Shown: positions 11,783 to 22,837, counted from the stretch's first letter. The stretch: 64,000 nt of DNA from Diplolepis rosae (GCA_030998225.1 JAPYXD010000420.1:186001-250000), one strand, 5' to 3'. A program made the numbers and translations. The notes: generated by a model from the letters alone, not told the origin.

Positions 11783-12539
11783 AAGGGTTTCCCAATAAGG
11801 GTGATATGTTTTGAAATTGAAAAAAAACACTGAATATTCATTCGGAATTGATCGAAATCTTTTTTATTATATTGGATATTCTATGCCATTTATGATTTAA
11901 ACAATATATCGGCCAAATGTCCCCCGAGACTTGAGCCAAAAATGCGCCTCATCAGAAAAGATGATTTTTTGATGAAAATTGGGATCATTTTCAATTGATT
12001 CCAGAGCCCAATCCGCGAACTCCCGACGCAAACGATGGTCATTAGGCTTCAGTTCTTGGGCCAGAATCATCTTATAGGGATGCAGGCCAAGATCCAATCG
12101 CAAAATACGCCAGGTAGTCATCCTGGACAGGCCCAATTCCTGAGATCGGCGTGGCACGGACAATTCACGGTTTTCCTCGGTACTGGCCTGTACGGCGGCT
12201 ATATTCTGTGTAGAACGTGCGGTACGCATACGATTTTTAGGCTTAGTATCCAATAGAGTAAATTCACTCTCCAACTTATCGATTATTCGACGAATTGAGA
12301 GCGCGGATGGAGCAGAATGACGACCATATTTTGCACGATATGCTCTTTGAACACCGACAAAACTTCTCGAATTTTGATAAAATAATTGGACAATTTCCAA
12401 ACGTTGTGGAAGCGTGAAACTACTCATGATTAAATGGCAAACCTTACTGATGACAACTGACAGCAGACGTCAAAAATTTCAGTACAAATGAGCCCGATAG
12501 GGACATTCAAAATCATGTCACTCCTATTGGGAAACCCTT
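11783..12539 (-). mobile_element. Internally deleted mariner-like element (family B), TA-flanked
   Basis: Terminal repeats read AAGGGTTTCCCAATA followed by AGGGTGA on the left and GGAGTGA on the right, inward from each end. TA lies immediately outside both (11,781-11,782 and 12,540-12,541). The 757-bp length is about half that expected of a full mariner-like element, which agrees with the transposase losing its C-terminal half. Confidence 0.9.
11897..12427 (-). pseudogene. C-terminally truncated mariner-like transposase (family B)
   Basis: The 176-residue frame starts MSSFTLPQRLEIVQLFYQN. Residues 1-60 form the first helix-turn-helix region of the DUF4817 type. Residues 60-130 hold the second DNA-binding region, with SVPRRSQELGLSRMTTWRIL. 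The frame then enters the catalytic domain: KIIFSDEAHF at about 154-163 holds the first catalytic Asp. After WLKSRG it runs into unrelated residues (GTFGRYIV) and stops, so the second and third Asp are missing. The protein could still bind terminal repeats but cannot cut DNA. The ATG sits 113 bp inside the right terminus, a normal position. Confidence 0.9.
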
Positions 12540-12540
12540 T

Positions 12541-13228
12541 ATAATAATCAATCACGTTGATTAGCTGGATCTTCAAATAAAATAGTAAGAAATAATTTTT
12601 GTAGGTCTAGTTTAGAGGAATAATCTCTTGACATATTTATATATTCCATATTGAATAATTGTCCTAATTTTTAAAATTTATCTCGGAATTCACAAGAGAT
12701 ATTGCGAAGGGTCGAAAAAAATGTTTGTATGCGAAAAATCTTGAATATTAATAGTTGCTGAAACCGTTTGTTCTGGATAAACCATTCTCAAAAGTATATT
12801 TGGTTAACTTTATACCTACCATGACCGGTTAAATGACCATTTTCAAACATTCGTTTAAAGTTTCTTAATAAAGATATTATCACGCCGTTTTTTAAAATAT
12901 CCATACAATGAATTTTCCAACATATACCGGTAATCGTCATTTTACTCTTAAAATTTGACAAAGTCTTGCACGGAAGAAAAATTTGGGACAGATGCTGCTC
13001 CTAGCAGTAAAGCTGTTGCGTTTACCGGAGGAGAGTTGTGCGACTATACATTTGCGTATCCTGCGTCCCCTCTGTGGGTGAGCAACTGCCCCTTTTTTGG
13101 GGAACATTTGACTTACATCGAAGGAACACAGCACTCCTTCCGGTAGGGAGTGTAGTTGCACCGCATCGTCAGGCAAATGCGAAAGTATAACTTTTAAGTT
13201 TTTTATGATTTACATGAAAGTGCCTATT
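12541..13228. other. No gene recognised; GC-richer patch 12,960-13,170
   Basis: Between 12,960 and 13,170 both strands have short open frames and higher GC, but no domain or splice signal pair is recognisable. The rest is AT-rich. Confidence 0.45.
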
Positions 13229-13298
13229 CCCTGGCAGACCCAGTTTAGTGAATGGTCTGCGGATTCGCTGACCGTTCACTGGACTGGGTCCTCCAGGG
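13229..13298. repeat. 70-nt near-perfect hairpin
   Basis: CCCTGGCAGACCCAGTTTAG pairs with the complementary right arm, which ends ACTGGGTCCTCCAGGG. By eye about 36 of 40 arm positions pair, with a very short loop around GGATTCGC. Size and pairing resemble a microRNA precursor, but a small palindromic element or terminal hairpin is equally possible. There is no coding content. Confidence 0.6.
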
Positions 13299-14124
13299 TT
13301 GAAATGGTGCTTTCTGTATATATATATAGAAGTACTTTTTGATGCATTACGATCTGTTTACAAATAACCTAACCTCAATCTTGAGATTTCAAATAATTTC
13401 ACATCATTTTAAGAAACTAAACGAATTCTTCAAAAGATATATAATAATTATCCAGGATTTTAGAAATATCAACACAGTCAAATTATTCATTGAAAAATAC
13501 AGTCAAATTTCAGTTTATATAATTAGCCGAAAAAACATTCCCTCCTGTGGGGGAGCAGTTAGTCCACAAAAAATTAAACATGCTAACCTATAAAGAGCGC
13601 TGCAGTCACCCCCAGTCTAGTGACACAGGTGCACTAGAGGTAGTGCAGCATCTCTACAAGATGTTTTCCGTTTGAGAAACAATTTTAAGTGCAGTATTTT
13701 GAAAAACTGATATATACATCGACTATGAGAAATAGGTGTACATAAATTTTCGGCAGATGTTCTTATTCGGCGCTACTGGATTCGTACCCGGTTTTTGTCC
13801 ACGGTTTATACCCGGAGATTAAGCGGGTTCTATCTGGGATCGCATAATATGTTTACACTGAGAGAAAAACTTACTACTTACTACTTTTCGTAGTTCGTAA
13901 AGGCCCCAGTGTGATTTTTGAAGCTAAGTGATCTGCAGGAACATAGGTAAATCAAATAAGAGCAGTAGTTGAATCGATGAATATTCTTAGTATATTTCAA
14001 AACTGTATTTACTTTCAAATAGACACTTAACTTACTATTTTTGTATACACACGTACCTACAAACACACACTCCCCTCTACACCTACACAAACGCTCGTTT
14101 AGGCAGTATTAAAAATTATTCTTA

Positions 14125-14264
14125 ACGTTGCGGGTTCGAACCCTCTCTACTTATGATTAACGCATCACTAACCTAACGACTAAGCCTCTCGGCTGCACAC
14201 GCTTGGAATACAAAAAAGAAAATAGCGCTTATAACCTGCAACTACTGCAGGGTCGTGTAAGAAG
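14125..14264 (-). repeat. tRNA-derived SINE-like repeat, copy 1
   Basis: On the minus strand GCCGAGAGGCTTAG (14,180-14,193) resembles a tRNA A box and GAGGGTTCGAACCC (14,131-14,145) a B box, about 50 nt apart. About 60 bp upstream is ACTTCTTACACGACCCTGCA. The same head precedes the copies at 25.9 and 57.7 kb. The stems do not form a proper cloverleaf, so it is not a working tRNA. A/B boxes imply an RNA polymerase III internal promoter. Confidence 0.65.
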
Positions 14265-14864
14265 TGTACGGGCCCCGTGTAATCGGGGATTTTTTAATTT
14301 TATGCCAATTTATGATTCTGATTAAAAATTTTAAGATTTTTAATTATTAAATCGATTTTCTATAAAATAAAATATTTTTGAAAGAAACAGATCAAATTTT
14401 TGAATTGAAGAACATTACATAATACATTATAATACATTATTGTATATTAGTGATACTTTATACAGGCTACAATTCCTTTAATTTTTTTTTATCAAGAGTA
14501 AAATAAACGTATGTTCAGAATCTAAAAGATTTGAGTTTTTTCAATTCCAAAAATATGATGAAACTTTTGAATCAAGAAAATTATCTCATGAATAAATTAT
14601 CCATTCAAGTTCGCAATGAGTAATTCCAACTAATGAAGTACTTTAAAAAAAAATAGTACACTTATTTACTTATCATCAGATTGGCTTTCTAACTACTCTT
14701 ATATAGTAACTTCTACTGCTTATGTTTACTATGAGAGCTTCAATTAATTTTACTATTCACCCCATGTTAATTGAACTGGATGTTTAGTTATTGTTACCTC
14801 CTCGACACAATCAGATACACACACATACACACACGTGTTCGCATATGATTATTATGGTTAAATG

Positions 14865-16317
14865 CACGGAGAAAAATAGTTGAAGTAATTTTACTCAACT
14901 TCCGATCAAATTTGGGACATAAGGACAAGATAGAAGTTATTTAGTATCATTGTATTTATTTGTGATATATTAAATGTTCGAAAATGAATCAAAGTTGAGT
15001 AAAATTCAGAAGCGTAGGGTGAAGTATGAAAGCGTGCATTAAAAATTTTTAAATATATATATTATTACTCATAGTATAACTATAAAAAACCAATCTTTTA
15101 TTAAATCACAAAAATAGTAGAGCTTTCCGTTCATTCTACTCTACGCTTCAATCGAGAGTTGAGTAAACCGTGAATCGCAAGATTTATTTCAACAGCTACA
15201 TCTATTCACGCAGGAACGAATGAAAGTAATCTGCGCCTTGGGCACACGTAAAAAAATTTTAATTTCAAAAACTTAAATTCTTAAAATTAAATTGATATTG
15301 TGAAAATTTAAACAAAAAAAAGTCGATAAGTGTATTACATAAAATATGAAATATCACATAAATTACTCAGGCAGAATAATAATTTGGAATTCGCAAATGT
15401 AAAATCCATATTTTGAAAATATAAAACACAGTAAATAAAAGAACCTTCTTTTAAATGTTTTTATACAAAATACTTCTTAATAATAATGCAATTTTTTAAT
15501 GTACATTTGAAAATTTAGTTTCACTAAACTTCATACGTCGGTATAATAAAAATCTATACTAAATGTAATTTAATAATTATATTATATATATTAATAATCA
15601 TAGTTATAATAATTGATTAATTATATTAATTTTTAAAAATATTTTATTAATCATTTATGAAAAAAGTTGATTTATTTTTGCTTGAGTAAGGCTCAAAAAT
15701 TTTATTGACGGCACTTACTCTCACAAGCTCTGAATAACTCAGGCAGTCACTATATAACAAAGTTCCAAGTGTTATATCTCAGCATTGTAAGCGAGCGTGT
15801 GCGTGATTCGACGAAAGCGTATCGTACTGTATATAAGTGTGTAGTTATTAGGTTTATATATGTAAGGTTATATGTTTTAAGTGTATTTGTAAATGTGATT
15901 GGCTACGTCTGGATGGTGTGAATGTATTTGTATGTTGTTTATGTATGTACCGGATGTCTATTGGCAGGCTCGAGGTAAGACTTTTTTTTATTTAAGAGAA
16001 CCATACCATTGCCAGTTCAAATAATACACCCGATGCTCATTTTACCCAACTACGGTTTGAAGCACCTCAAGCGTCGGTAATATACTTATACATTTCATGT
16101 TAACCCACTGACGCATGTTGGTGCCCTGTCGTCGATAGCGTTTTACTCAACTCCTTACTATTCCCTATGTAACGCTTATTGTTATTCACTTTGGGTGAAT
16201 TAGGTATATATCAAATTGATTTTACCCGACTAGGATTTAATAGATATTCAAATGTCCTTATGTCCCAAGTTTAATCGACAGAGTTGAGTAAAATTACTTC
16301 AACTATTTTTCTCCGTG
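14865..16317. mobile_element. Non-autonomous TIR element, 1.45 kb (family CACGGAG, copy 1)
   Basis: It starts CACGGAGAAAAATAGTTGAA and ends with the complement, TTCAACTATTTTTCTCCGTG. The second, inverted copy is at 36,788-39,119 and a solo end is at 21,352-21,420. There is no open reading frame of useful length. Subterminal TTGAGTAAAAT motifs recur in both arms. Movement would need a transposase from elsewhere; no obvious TA duplication flanks it. Confidence 0.85.
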
Positions 16318-16679
16318 TGGGAACACACACCGTGCCGCCGAATTTTCCAGTCAAAAAACCGTAAAAAATTTCTTGCTGACTCCCGAGTTTTTTTAACCAA
16401 CTCACAGAAAAAGTCGCTCGTATAGGAATTGTATTTCTTTAAACACACTGACGGCAAATTTTCTTTTAGGCTTGTATTTTATTACTGACATCAAAAGAAA
16501 CTTTTAAAATAGCGTACTGTGAAAATTACTGAAAAAAATATTCCGGTGCAAACAAGTTAATTTTAAGGATGGTGTCAGTAAAAGAAATTACGGGACTGTA
16601 AAAGTTCTTCATTTTAATTAATATCCTTGCTATACCTCCGAAAACCGTAAAATTACGTGATCATGTTCTCTCAGTGTAC

Positions 16680-16970
16680 CCGGTTTCTACATGGGTCTTA
16701 TCCGGGACCTTTGAGATTTTTATCCGGTTTGTATCCGGCTCCTTAATAATTTGCAAGTCGACAACTGCCTTATAGAAACCGGATACGATCCGGGTATAAA
16801 CATATTTTTCTAATTTGATTTCTATTTATATATGCCAGATAGAAACCGGGTAGAGTCAGGTAGAAGATGCACTTTCACCTTAAAAATTCACAAGACGCCA
16901 AATGCCTTATAGAAACCGGATAGGATCCGGGTATAAACATATTTTTCTAATTTAATTTCTATTTATATAT
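16680..16970 (+). repeat. CCGGGTA satellite array, left part (two units)
   Basis: Two tandem units of about 135 bp carry TTGCAAGTCGACAACTGCC- and ACCGGATAGGATCCGGGTAT-type blocks. The same unit continues on the other side of the inserted mariner (19,719-20,270), in the same orientation. Each unit contains two diverged half-motifs of the form GATAGGANCCGGGTA. Confidence 0.8.
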
Positions 16971-17549
16971 TATCATGGCTTTTTCAAGGTCAACTTTGTT
17001 TTTTAAAATGGAAACCCCCTTTTTTTATATCTACAATCGATAGAGCGAAAAATTCTACGTTCAGATACTGCCCAAGTCATAGGTCAATTGTAACGTTCAA
17101 GGTCAATTAGAAGTTATTTGAAATAAACACAGTTTTCCAAGAGGTCAGTGCAATTCCTGACGTATTTTTCAACAGAGAATTCAATGGTGACCTTCATTTT
17201 GACCTTGAAGTTGACCTTCATGGATTTTTTAAGGTAAATCTTTTTTTGTTAATGGAAACCCCCTTTTTTCACATCTGCTATCGATAGAGCGAAAAATACT
17301 ACGTTCAAGTACGTACCCAAGTCATACGTCAATTGTAACGTGCCAGGTCAGTTAAAGGTTATTTGAAATTAACAAAGTTTTCCAAGAGGTCAGTGTAATT
17401 CCTGAAGTAAATTTCAACGAGAAATTCATTGGTGAACTCTGTATTGATCTTGGTGATGATCTTCAAGGTTTTTTCTAAGCAGTTTACGTTTACGTTTAGC
17501 ATTACCCAGAAACAACGACGTGGATGTAGTAAATTCTGTTCCCTTTGGG

Positions 17550-17759
17550 GTGCTTGATTAGCGTGATTCCCCTTGCCTCTCACGTTTCTGAGTGCTTGAT
17601 TAGCTTGAGTCCCCTTGCCTCTCGCGTTTCGTGGTGCTTGATTAGAGTAGGTCCCCTTGCCTCTCGCGTTTCGAGGTGCTTGCTTAGCGTGAGTCCCCTT
17701 GCCTCTCACGTTTCTGAGTGCTTGATTAGCGTCAGCCCCCTTGCCTCTCACGCTTCAGT
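17550..17759. repeat. 42-bp minisatellite, five units
   Basis: Five consecutive 42-bp units (17,550, 17,592, 17,634, 17,676 and 17,718) share GTGCTTGATTAGCGTGAGTC followed by CCCTTGCCTCTCACGTTTC. The last unit overlaps the transposase stop codon. Because 42 is a multiple of three the minus strand stays open and reads a 14-residue period (RGKGTHANQAPRNA-type). The same unit occurs at 31,305-31,440 and 60,266-60,400. Confidence 0.92.
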
Positions 17760-18843
17760 GAAGATGTTCGAACTGAAAACCTTGAGCTTCTTGACAAAAA
17801 GCTATGCGATTGTAAAAATGAGTTACAGCATTACGAGTCATCTCCCTATCAATCAAAGTACCCTCTTGCAGAATCTGATTCTGCAATTCATCCAAGCCCT
17901 GGGGTTGCGTTGAGTATACTTTGCTCTTCAAATAACCCCAAAGAAAATAGTCGAGAGGCGTTTGATCAGGAGATCTAGCAGGCCACTCGATTTCACCCCT
18001 TCTTCCAATCCGCCTATGCGGGAACTGAGTATCCAAATATGTTCGAACTTCCCTACCGTAATGAGCCGCTGCTCCGTCCTGCTGGAACCAAATATTTTGA
18101 AAATTAGCGCCTGTAATCTCCCTTATTCTTGGTACAATTTGGTTCCTGAGAAGCTCTTCATGTGCACGGGCATTGAGATTACCATCGATGAAGAAAGGGC
18201 CTATCAATGTATCATTCAAGATACCGGCCCAAACATTAATCTTTTGTGGATATTGTGTGTGACTCTCCAACATCCAATCAGGATTTGTTTCGGACCAATA
18301 TCTACAATTTTTCCTGTTAACTTCATCTTTTAAAGTGAAAGTAGCTTCATCTGAAAATACTGTATTGTACGAGAAAAGAGGATCTCTATCAATTCTGTCC
18401 ATCATAATTTCACAAAATTCAACCCGACGATCAGGATCGTCTTCATTGAGCTCTTGTACCAGATGAACTTTGTAAGGATGGAAATTAATGCTTTTTACAA
18501 TATTTCGCACTGTCTCAGGAGCAACGTCACGCTCATCACTAGCTTGACGTAAACTAAGGTGTGGGTTTTCAAGAAATGTTTGGGCTATGTCCATCTGCAT
18601 CTCCTCAGATCCTGCAGATTTTGGCCGACCAGTTCTCTGAAGGTCCTCGATAGATCCATGATTCATGAAGCGCCTTACAGTTCTTTCAATTGTTGATTTT
18701 GAAACAGGATTTAACCTTTCTCCATTACGAAAAGTGCGATTAAAAAGCAAACAAACTTGATCATAAGATCGAACTCGATCTCCCCAACCACGCATCATTA
18801 ATACAGATACCCTCTCTCCTTCCGAAAGTTTAGCTTGCGCCAT
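17755..18843 (-). CDS. Intact DD41D mariner-like transposase
   Basis: 362 residues from ATG (18,843) to TGA without interruption, the normal length for the family. The N-terminal helix-turn-helix pair covers residues ~1-115 with the mariner linker motif TGRPKS at 71-76. The catalytic domain has Asp165 in TVFSDEATF, Asp256 in WFQQDGAAAHY and Asp298 in SPDQTPLDYFLWG. The 41-residue gap between the last two makes it DD41D, the spacing I associate with the rosa/VISITOR branch rather than classical DD34D mariner. It would act in the nucleus as a cut-and-paste transposase binding the element's long inverted repeats. The stop is directly followed, in the same frame, by the 42-bp minisatellite and a further 131 open codons. 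It is the only undamaged transposase in the window and could act in trans. Confidence 0.95.
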   Translation of the reverse strand: MAQAKLSEGERVSVLMMRGWGDRVRSYDQVCLLFNRTFRNGERLNPVSKSTIERTVRRFMNHGSIEDLQRTGRPKSAGSEEMQMDIAQTFLENPHLSLRQASDERDVAPETVRNIVKSINFHPYKVHLVQELNEDDPDRRVEFCEIMMDRIDRDPLFSYNTVFSDEATFTLKDEVNRKNCRYWSETNPDWMLESHTQYPQKINVWAGILNDTLIGPFFIDGNLNARAHEELLRNQIVPRIREITGANFQNIWFQQDGAAAHYGREVRTYLDTQFPHRRIGRRGEIEWPARSPDQTPLDYFLWGYLKSKVYSTQPQGLDELQNQILQEGTLIDREMTRNAVTHFYNRIAFCQEAQGFQFEHLH

Positions 18844-19718
18844 AATAATCTTTTAGCGAAAGATAGTAAGTATGTGCTCGTAATACGTAAATTTAGTTTC
18901 GATTCGTAATATTCGTATGGAGATAGAAAAACGTTATAGGACTTATGGTATCGCCTTAGGTATTCACTTAGGTATCGAAAAACGGCATGAGACTTTTCGA
19001 TATAACTCTTTGGGGAGGAACAGAACTCTCACCAGAACTCTTGGAACTTTTAATGAAAAATTTCCTATACATATGATTTTACAATATTCAAAACGCTGTA
19101 AATAAGATCAATACAGAGCTCACCAATGACTTTCTCGTTGAAATTTACTTCAGGAATTGCACTGACCTCTTGGAAAACTTTTTTAATTTCAAATAACCTC
19201 TAATTGACTTTGAACGTTACAATTGACATATGACTTGGGTACGTATCTGAACGTAATTTTCCGCTCTATCGATTTCAGGCGTAAAAAAGGGGGTTTCCAT
19301 TTTAAAAAACAAAGTTGACCTTGAAAAAGCCATGAAGGTGAACTTCAAGGTCAAAATGAAGGTCACCATTAAATTCCTCGTTGAAAAATACTTCAGGAAT
19401 TGCACTGACCTCTGGGAAAACTTTTTTAATTTCAAATAACCTCTAATTGACCTTGAAAGTTACAATTGAACTATGACTTGGGTACGTATCTGAACGTAGA
19501 ATTTTCCGCTCTATCGATTACTGATGTAAAAAAAGGGGGTTTCCATTTAAAGAAACAAAGTTGACCTTCCAAAAGCCATGAAGGTCAACTTCATGCTTAA
19601 AATGAAGGTCAATATTGAATTCCTCGTTGAAGTTTACTCCAGGAATGACCTTCACTTTTTTGAAAAATATTTTACCTGAGGAAATATCCAACCGTCCCGG
19701 GACTTTTTAGACACCCTG

Positions 19719-20270
19719 TATATGCCAGATAGGAACCGGGTAAGGCCAGGTAGCTGATGTACTTTCACCTCAGCAATTTGCAAGTCGACAACTGCCTTAT
19801 AGAAACCAGATAGGATCCGGGTAGAAACATATTTTTGCATCTTAATTTCTGGATCCATATGCCAGATAGGAACCGGGTAGGTTCGGGTAGCAGGTGCACG
19901 TTCACCTTGACTATTCGCAAGTCGACAACTGCCTTATAGATGCAGATAGGATCCGGGTAGAAACATATTTTTCTATTTTAATTTTTATTTACATATGCCG
20001 GATAGGAACCGGGTAAGGTAAGGTAGCAGGTGCACGTTCACCTTAACAATTCGCAAGTCGACAACTACCTTATGGAAACCAGATAGGATCCGGGTAGATA
20101 CATATTTTTGTAATTAATTTCTGGTTCCATATGCCGGATAGGAACCTGATAAGACCGGGTACAATATTCATAAAACTGATTTTCTGTTACCACTTCCCGG
20201 ATAAGGACCGGATGGACCCAGATAGATCCCGCAAAATGGAATTAGAGACCAGATAAAAACCGTATAGAAC
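19719..20270 (+). repeat. CCGGGTA satellite array, right part (four units)
   Basis: Four units start near 19,721, 19,857, 19,992 and 20,129, period about 136 bp. Landmarks are ATGCCAGATAGGAACCGGGT, GCAAGTCGACAACTGCCTTA and GATAGGATCCGGGTAGA. It continues the array at 16,680-16,970. Confidence 0.88.
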
Positions 20271-20853
20271 ATGAGCTCAATCCCAACTATTAGCTTTCCT
20301 GAAAGCCATTGTAACTATATATATACATATAATATTTTCTTACATAACCGATGAGTGTCTAAAAGTGTTAGTTTAGTCTTGATGCAAACCTGGAACCTTC
20401 AATCTCATGTCGCGCACGTTGCCAATTACTCTGAAAAGAGATCAGCATATTCTTCCTTTAGATTATGAACTATTTTATTCATAAATATTATAAACGTTCT
20501 CTTAAAATATTTATACTTGAATGTAGGTAATGAAGACTTTTTCTGCAAATTATGTGTTGGAAAATTAAAGAAGCGTAGAATCAGCTAGTTGATGTGCTAT
20601 TAACTATACTTCTGAAGTATTCTTTAATTAAGGGGGGAAATACCTTTATGCGGGTAAAAATAATAGTATATTGTGTTGCAAGGACGCGATGTAGGTGATT
20701 TCCGCGTGAATGTGAAGCCAGTACAAGGCACATGAGAATGACACCATTCTATTAGTACCAATTTTAGTATGCTATGTGCCTAATTAGGCGCCAAACATGA
20801 TGATTACATAACCTGCAAACAGCAGTTCATCAGCAAAGAAACGCCATTTAACA
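20271..20853. other. No gene recognised
   Basis: Noncoding DNA; nothing recognisable. Confidence 0.5.
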
Positions 20854-21117
20854 TCACTCGGCTCCAACTCGCGCGAAACTTGCTTTCATGGTACGAGTCT
20901 TCAGCAAGTAATGCCACCAATTCGGAATCTTCGAAAATTTTATCTTTTCCACCGCCTTAAAGCGTTGAAACCACTCACGACACACTGTTTCACTAAGAGC
21001 AGCCTCACCGTAAGTACTTGAGAGTATTTGATGAGCCTCAGCCGCAGTTTCCTCCAAATGAAAGCATAAAATCAAAACTTCCCTCTAATAGCGAGAATTT
21101 GGCTTGAAAACTGACAT
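20854..21117 (-). pseudogene. N-terminal fragment of a cecropia-type mariner transposase
   Basis: The minus strand reads MSVFKPNSRY, a stop, then REVLILCFHLEETAAEAHQI...YGEAALSETVCREWFQRFK. This is the first DNA-binding region of a DD34D mariner. After about 60 residues the frame shifts (KDKIFEDSELVALLAEDS is in another frame) and the match ends, so the catalytic domain is absent. No terminal repeats are visible nearby. Confidence 0.85.
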
Positions 21118-21351
21118 CTTCGATCGAGAATAAATTTATGATGCAAACACAAATTCACTAATGTGGTGCTGTCGTTATGTTGCCAGTTATCCAAGCTTAC
21201 TGCGTGACATTGTCGATCTGCCTATTCCGAGCAGCACTTACTGCTGTAGCCATCTATCGAAAAACGGCAGAAGCAAAGTTATACAACCAATATTATTTTC
21301 ACGCAGGTAAAAAACAACTAAAATTTTGCTGGCACAGCAAAAAAATTTATA

Positions 21352-21420
21352 GGCTGCACAAAAAAAATAGTTGGAATAATTTTACTCGACTCTGTCGGTT
21401 AAACTTGGGACATAAGGTAA
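21352..21420. repeat. Solo end of the CACGGAG TIR family
   Basis: AAAAAAATAGTTGGAATAAT followed by TTTACTCGACTCTGTCGGTTAAACTTGGGACATAAGG matches the outer ~65 bp of the elements at 14,865-16,317 and 36,788-39,119. It stops at the edge of the neighbouring family-A mariner remnant. Confidence 0.7.
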
Positions 21421-21431
21421 TTTCAACATCA

Positions 21432-22526
21432 CTCTATTTTTTTTATCGGTGGAAGGGCTGAAGCTACGTCAAGGTCAACTCCACTTTTTTAAATGGAATC
21501 GTGTATCTTTTTTCGATGACCTTATTACCTATTTTAAGACGAATTCAGCGACCTATAACACAAGGTCATTCTAGTCAGGCAAGGTATGAAAATACTCGTG
21601 AAATCCTTTTCATTTATTTCCATTTCTTGCGATACCCATTATGATACACTTCGATATGGTATTATTAACATCGGCAGAAATTAAGCATTTTCTGTTGACA
21701 TATCAGTTAGTCATGTATTACAGTGAAACAAACACGAGTCAAACGTCGACCAATTGTTAATGAAAATAATGCGGCTGCTATCTTAGCTTTTGCTGCACTA
21801 AATCCACATGCGAGCAGCAGGTAAATGGAAAAAAAGAGTGGAATTTGACAGCAATCTGTATTGAGAATGTTACGCAAACTTTCTGCAAAACGTACTGCCT
21901 CAATTCATGGAAGACGCGCCCTTGCATGTTGGCATAAACATGTGGATGCAACACGACGATGCACCAGATCATTATTATCTGTGTTCAAGACAAGTGATGA
22001 ATGAGATTTTCGATGGAAACTGGATAGGACGAGGCGGCCCTGTAACTGTAGACATAAAAGAAAGAATTTCGCCGAGCATGTACCGAAATTACACCACAAA
22101 TTTTGGATGAAATTAGAAGGTCTTTTCATCAGCGAATTAACAAGTGCTTACAAGTGGAAGGTCATCACTTCGAGTATCTTCTGTAGGTAGACCTAAACCA
22201 AGGTGAGTGGATCCTTTAAAAGTGATTATTCCGATATGTTTCGATTTTTCGACTATTTTCATACTTTGCGTGACTAGAATAACCTTGTGTTGTAGGTCGC
22301 TGAATTCGTCTTAGAATAGGTAATAATGTCATCGAAAAAAATACATGGTTCCATTTAGAAAAGTGGAGTTGAACTCGACGTAGCTTCAGCGCTTCCACCG
22401 ATAAAAAAATAGGATGGTCCAGTATGACGGCCTTCTCGAGCACTGAAACTTTTGTCTGAAACATTGTTTGATATAATCAATAGTTTGAGCGCTATTGCTC
22501 TGTAACACTTTATGTGCCTCACCCTG
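21432..22526 (+). mobile_element. Family A mariner-like element, copy 3 (deleted)
   Basis: The right terminus is complete: AACACTTTATGTGCCTCACC then CTG, followed by TA. The left arm is truncated and starts in the middle of the ~250-bp inverted repeat. Internal transposase pieces lie on the plus strand. It supplies the uninterrupted reference for the palindromic insertion seen in copy 1. Confidence 0.85.
21716..22130 (+). pseudogene. Dead DD41D transposase (family A), internally deleted
   Basis: The first part encodes KRRPIVNENNAAAILAFAAL followed by NPHASSR and a stop: the N-terminal DNA-binding region. After VLRML about 300 bp are missing, including the first catalytic Asp. The frame resumes as YANFLQNVLPQFMEDAPLHV, then WMQHDDAPDHY (second Asp) and IGRGGPV. 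It ends in rearranged sequence before the third Asp. Multiple stops make it nonfunctional. Confidence 0.85.
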
Positions 22527-22655
22527 TATATATATAGGACGATATGCTCTCGTCGAATCACGCACATGCGCGCTTATAACTCTGAGACATAAAACTTAAA
22601 ACTTTCATATATAGTGACTGCAAGATTTATCGCTCAAGCAGTAATTATAGGCCTA

Positions 22656-22837
22656 CACTGAGAAAAAATGCTATTGAATCTACAGAATTCCTGCCAAAAG
22701 CATGTATATTATTGATTCAAAATAATATGCCAATAAAACTGATACACATGCTACCAATTCTATAACATATTGATTTGAATCAATGATATACATGCTTCTA
22801 GAAGAAACGCTATAAATCCAATAGCATTTTTTCTCAG
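22656..22837. mobile_element. 182-bp palindromic MITE, TA-flanked
   Basis: The left end CACTGAGAAAAAATGCTATTG and right end complement meet TA on each side (22,654-22,655 and 22,838-22,839). A second nested pairing, GCATGTATATTATTGATTC with GAATCAATGATATACATGC, lies inside. Noncoding. Confidence 0.88.

Larger units (their letters stand above)
13856..16679. mobile_element. Possible composite element with ACACTGAGAGAA ends inside the satellite
   Basis: ACACTGAGAGAA at 13,856 is matched by its complement TTCTCTCAGTGT near 16,667-16,679. Sequence immediately outside both ends resembles the CCGGGTA-type satellite. The interior holds a SINE-like repeat (14,125-14,200) and a complete nested TIR element (14,865-16,317). 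The terminal match is only about 12-14 bp, so the call is tentative. Confidence 0.4.
16971..19718 (-). mobile_element. DD41D mariner-like element with long complex inverted repeats (family C), left end truncated
   Basis: The right terminus, read inward, is CAGGGTGTCTAAAAAGTCCC, followed by TA. Each arm contains two ~215-230-bp direct subrepeats: left 16,975-17,215 and 17,216-17,463; right 19,105-19,335 and 19,336-19,580. They carry recurring AAGGTCAA-type blocks and GGGGGTTTCCATTTTA. The left arm starts inside the outer subrepeat, so the terminal ~140 bp and its CAGGGTGTC end are gone. The element interrupts a satellite array. It encodes an intact transposase but cannot be cut normally at its left end. 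Confidence 0.85.

Noticed and set aside
17545..17913. 122-codon plus-strand frame over the minisatellite
   Set aside because: It is antisense to the transposase, open only because the repeat period is a multiple of three, and has no recognisable motif.
19736..20270. CRISPR-like array
   Set aside because: The ~136-bp units repeat along their whole length with no unique spacers; this is a satellite in a eukaryotic genome.
21177..21461. 94-codon plus-strand frame
   Set aside because: It runs across the end of a TIR-element fragment and into a mariner remnant, so it cannot be a single gene.
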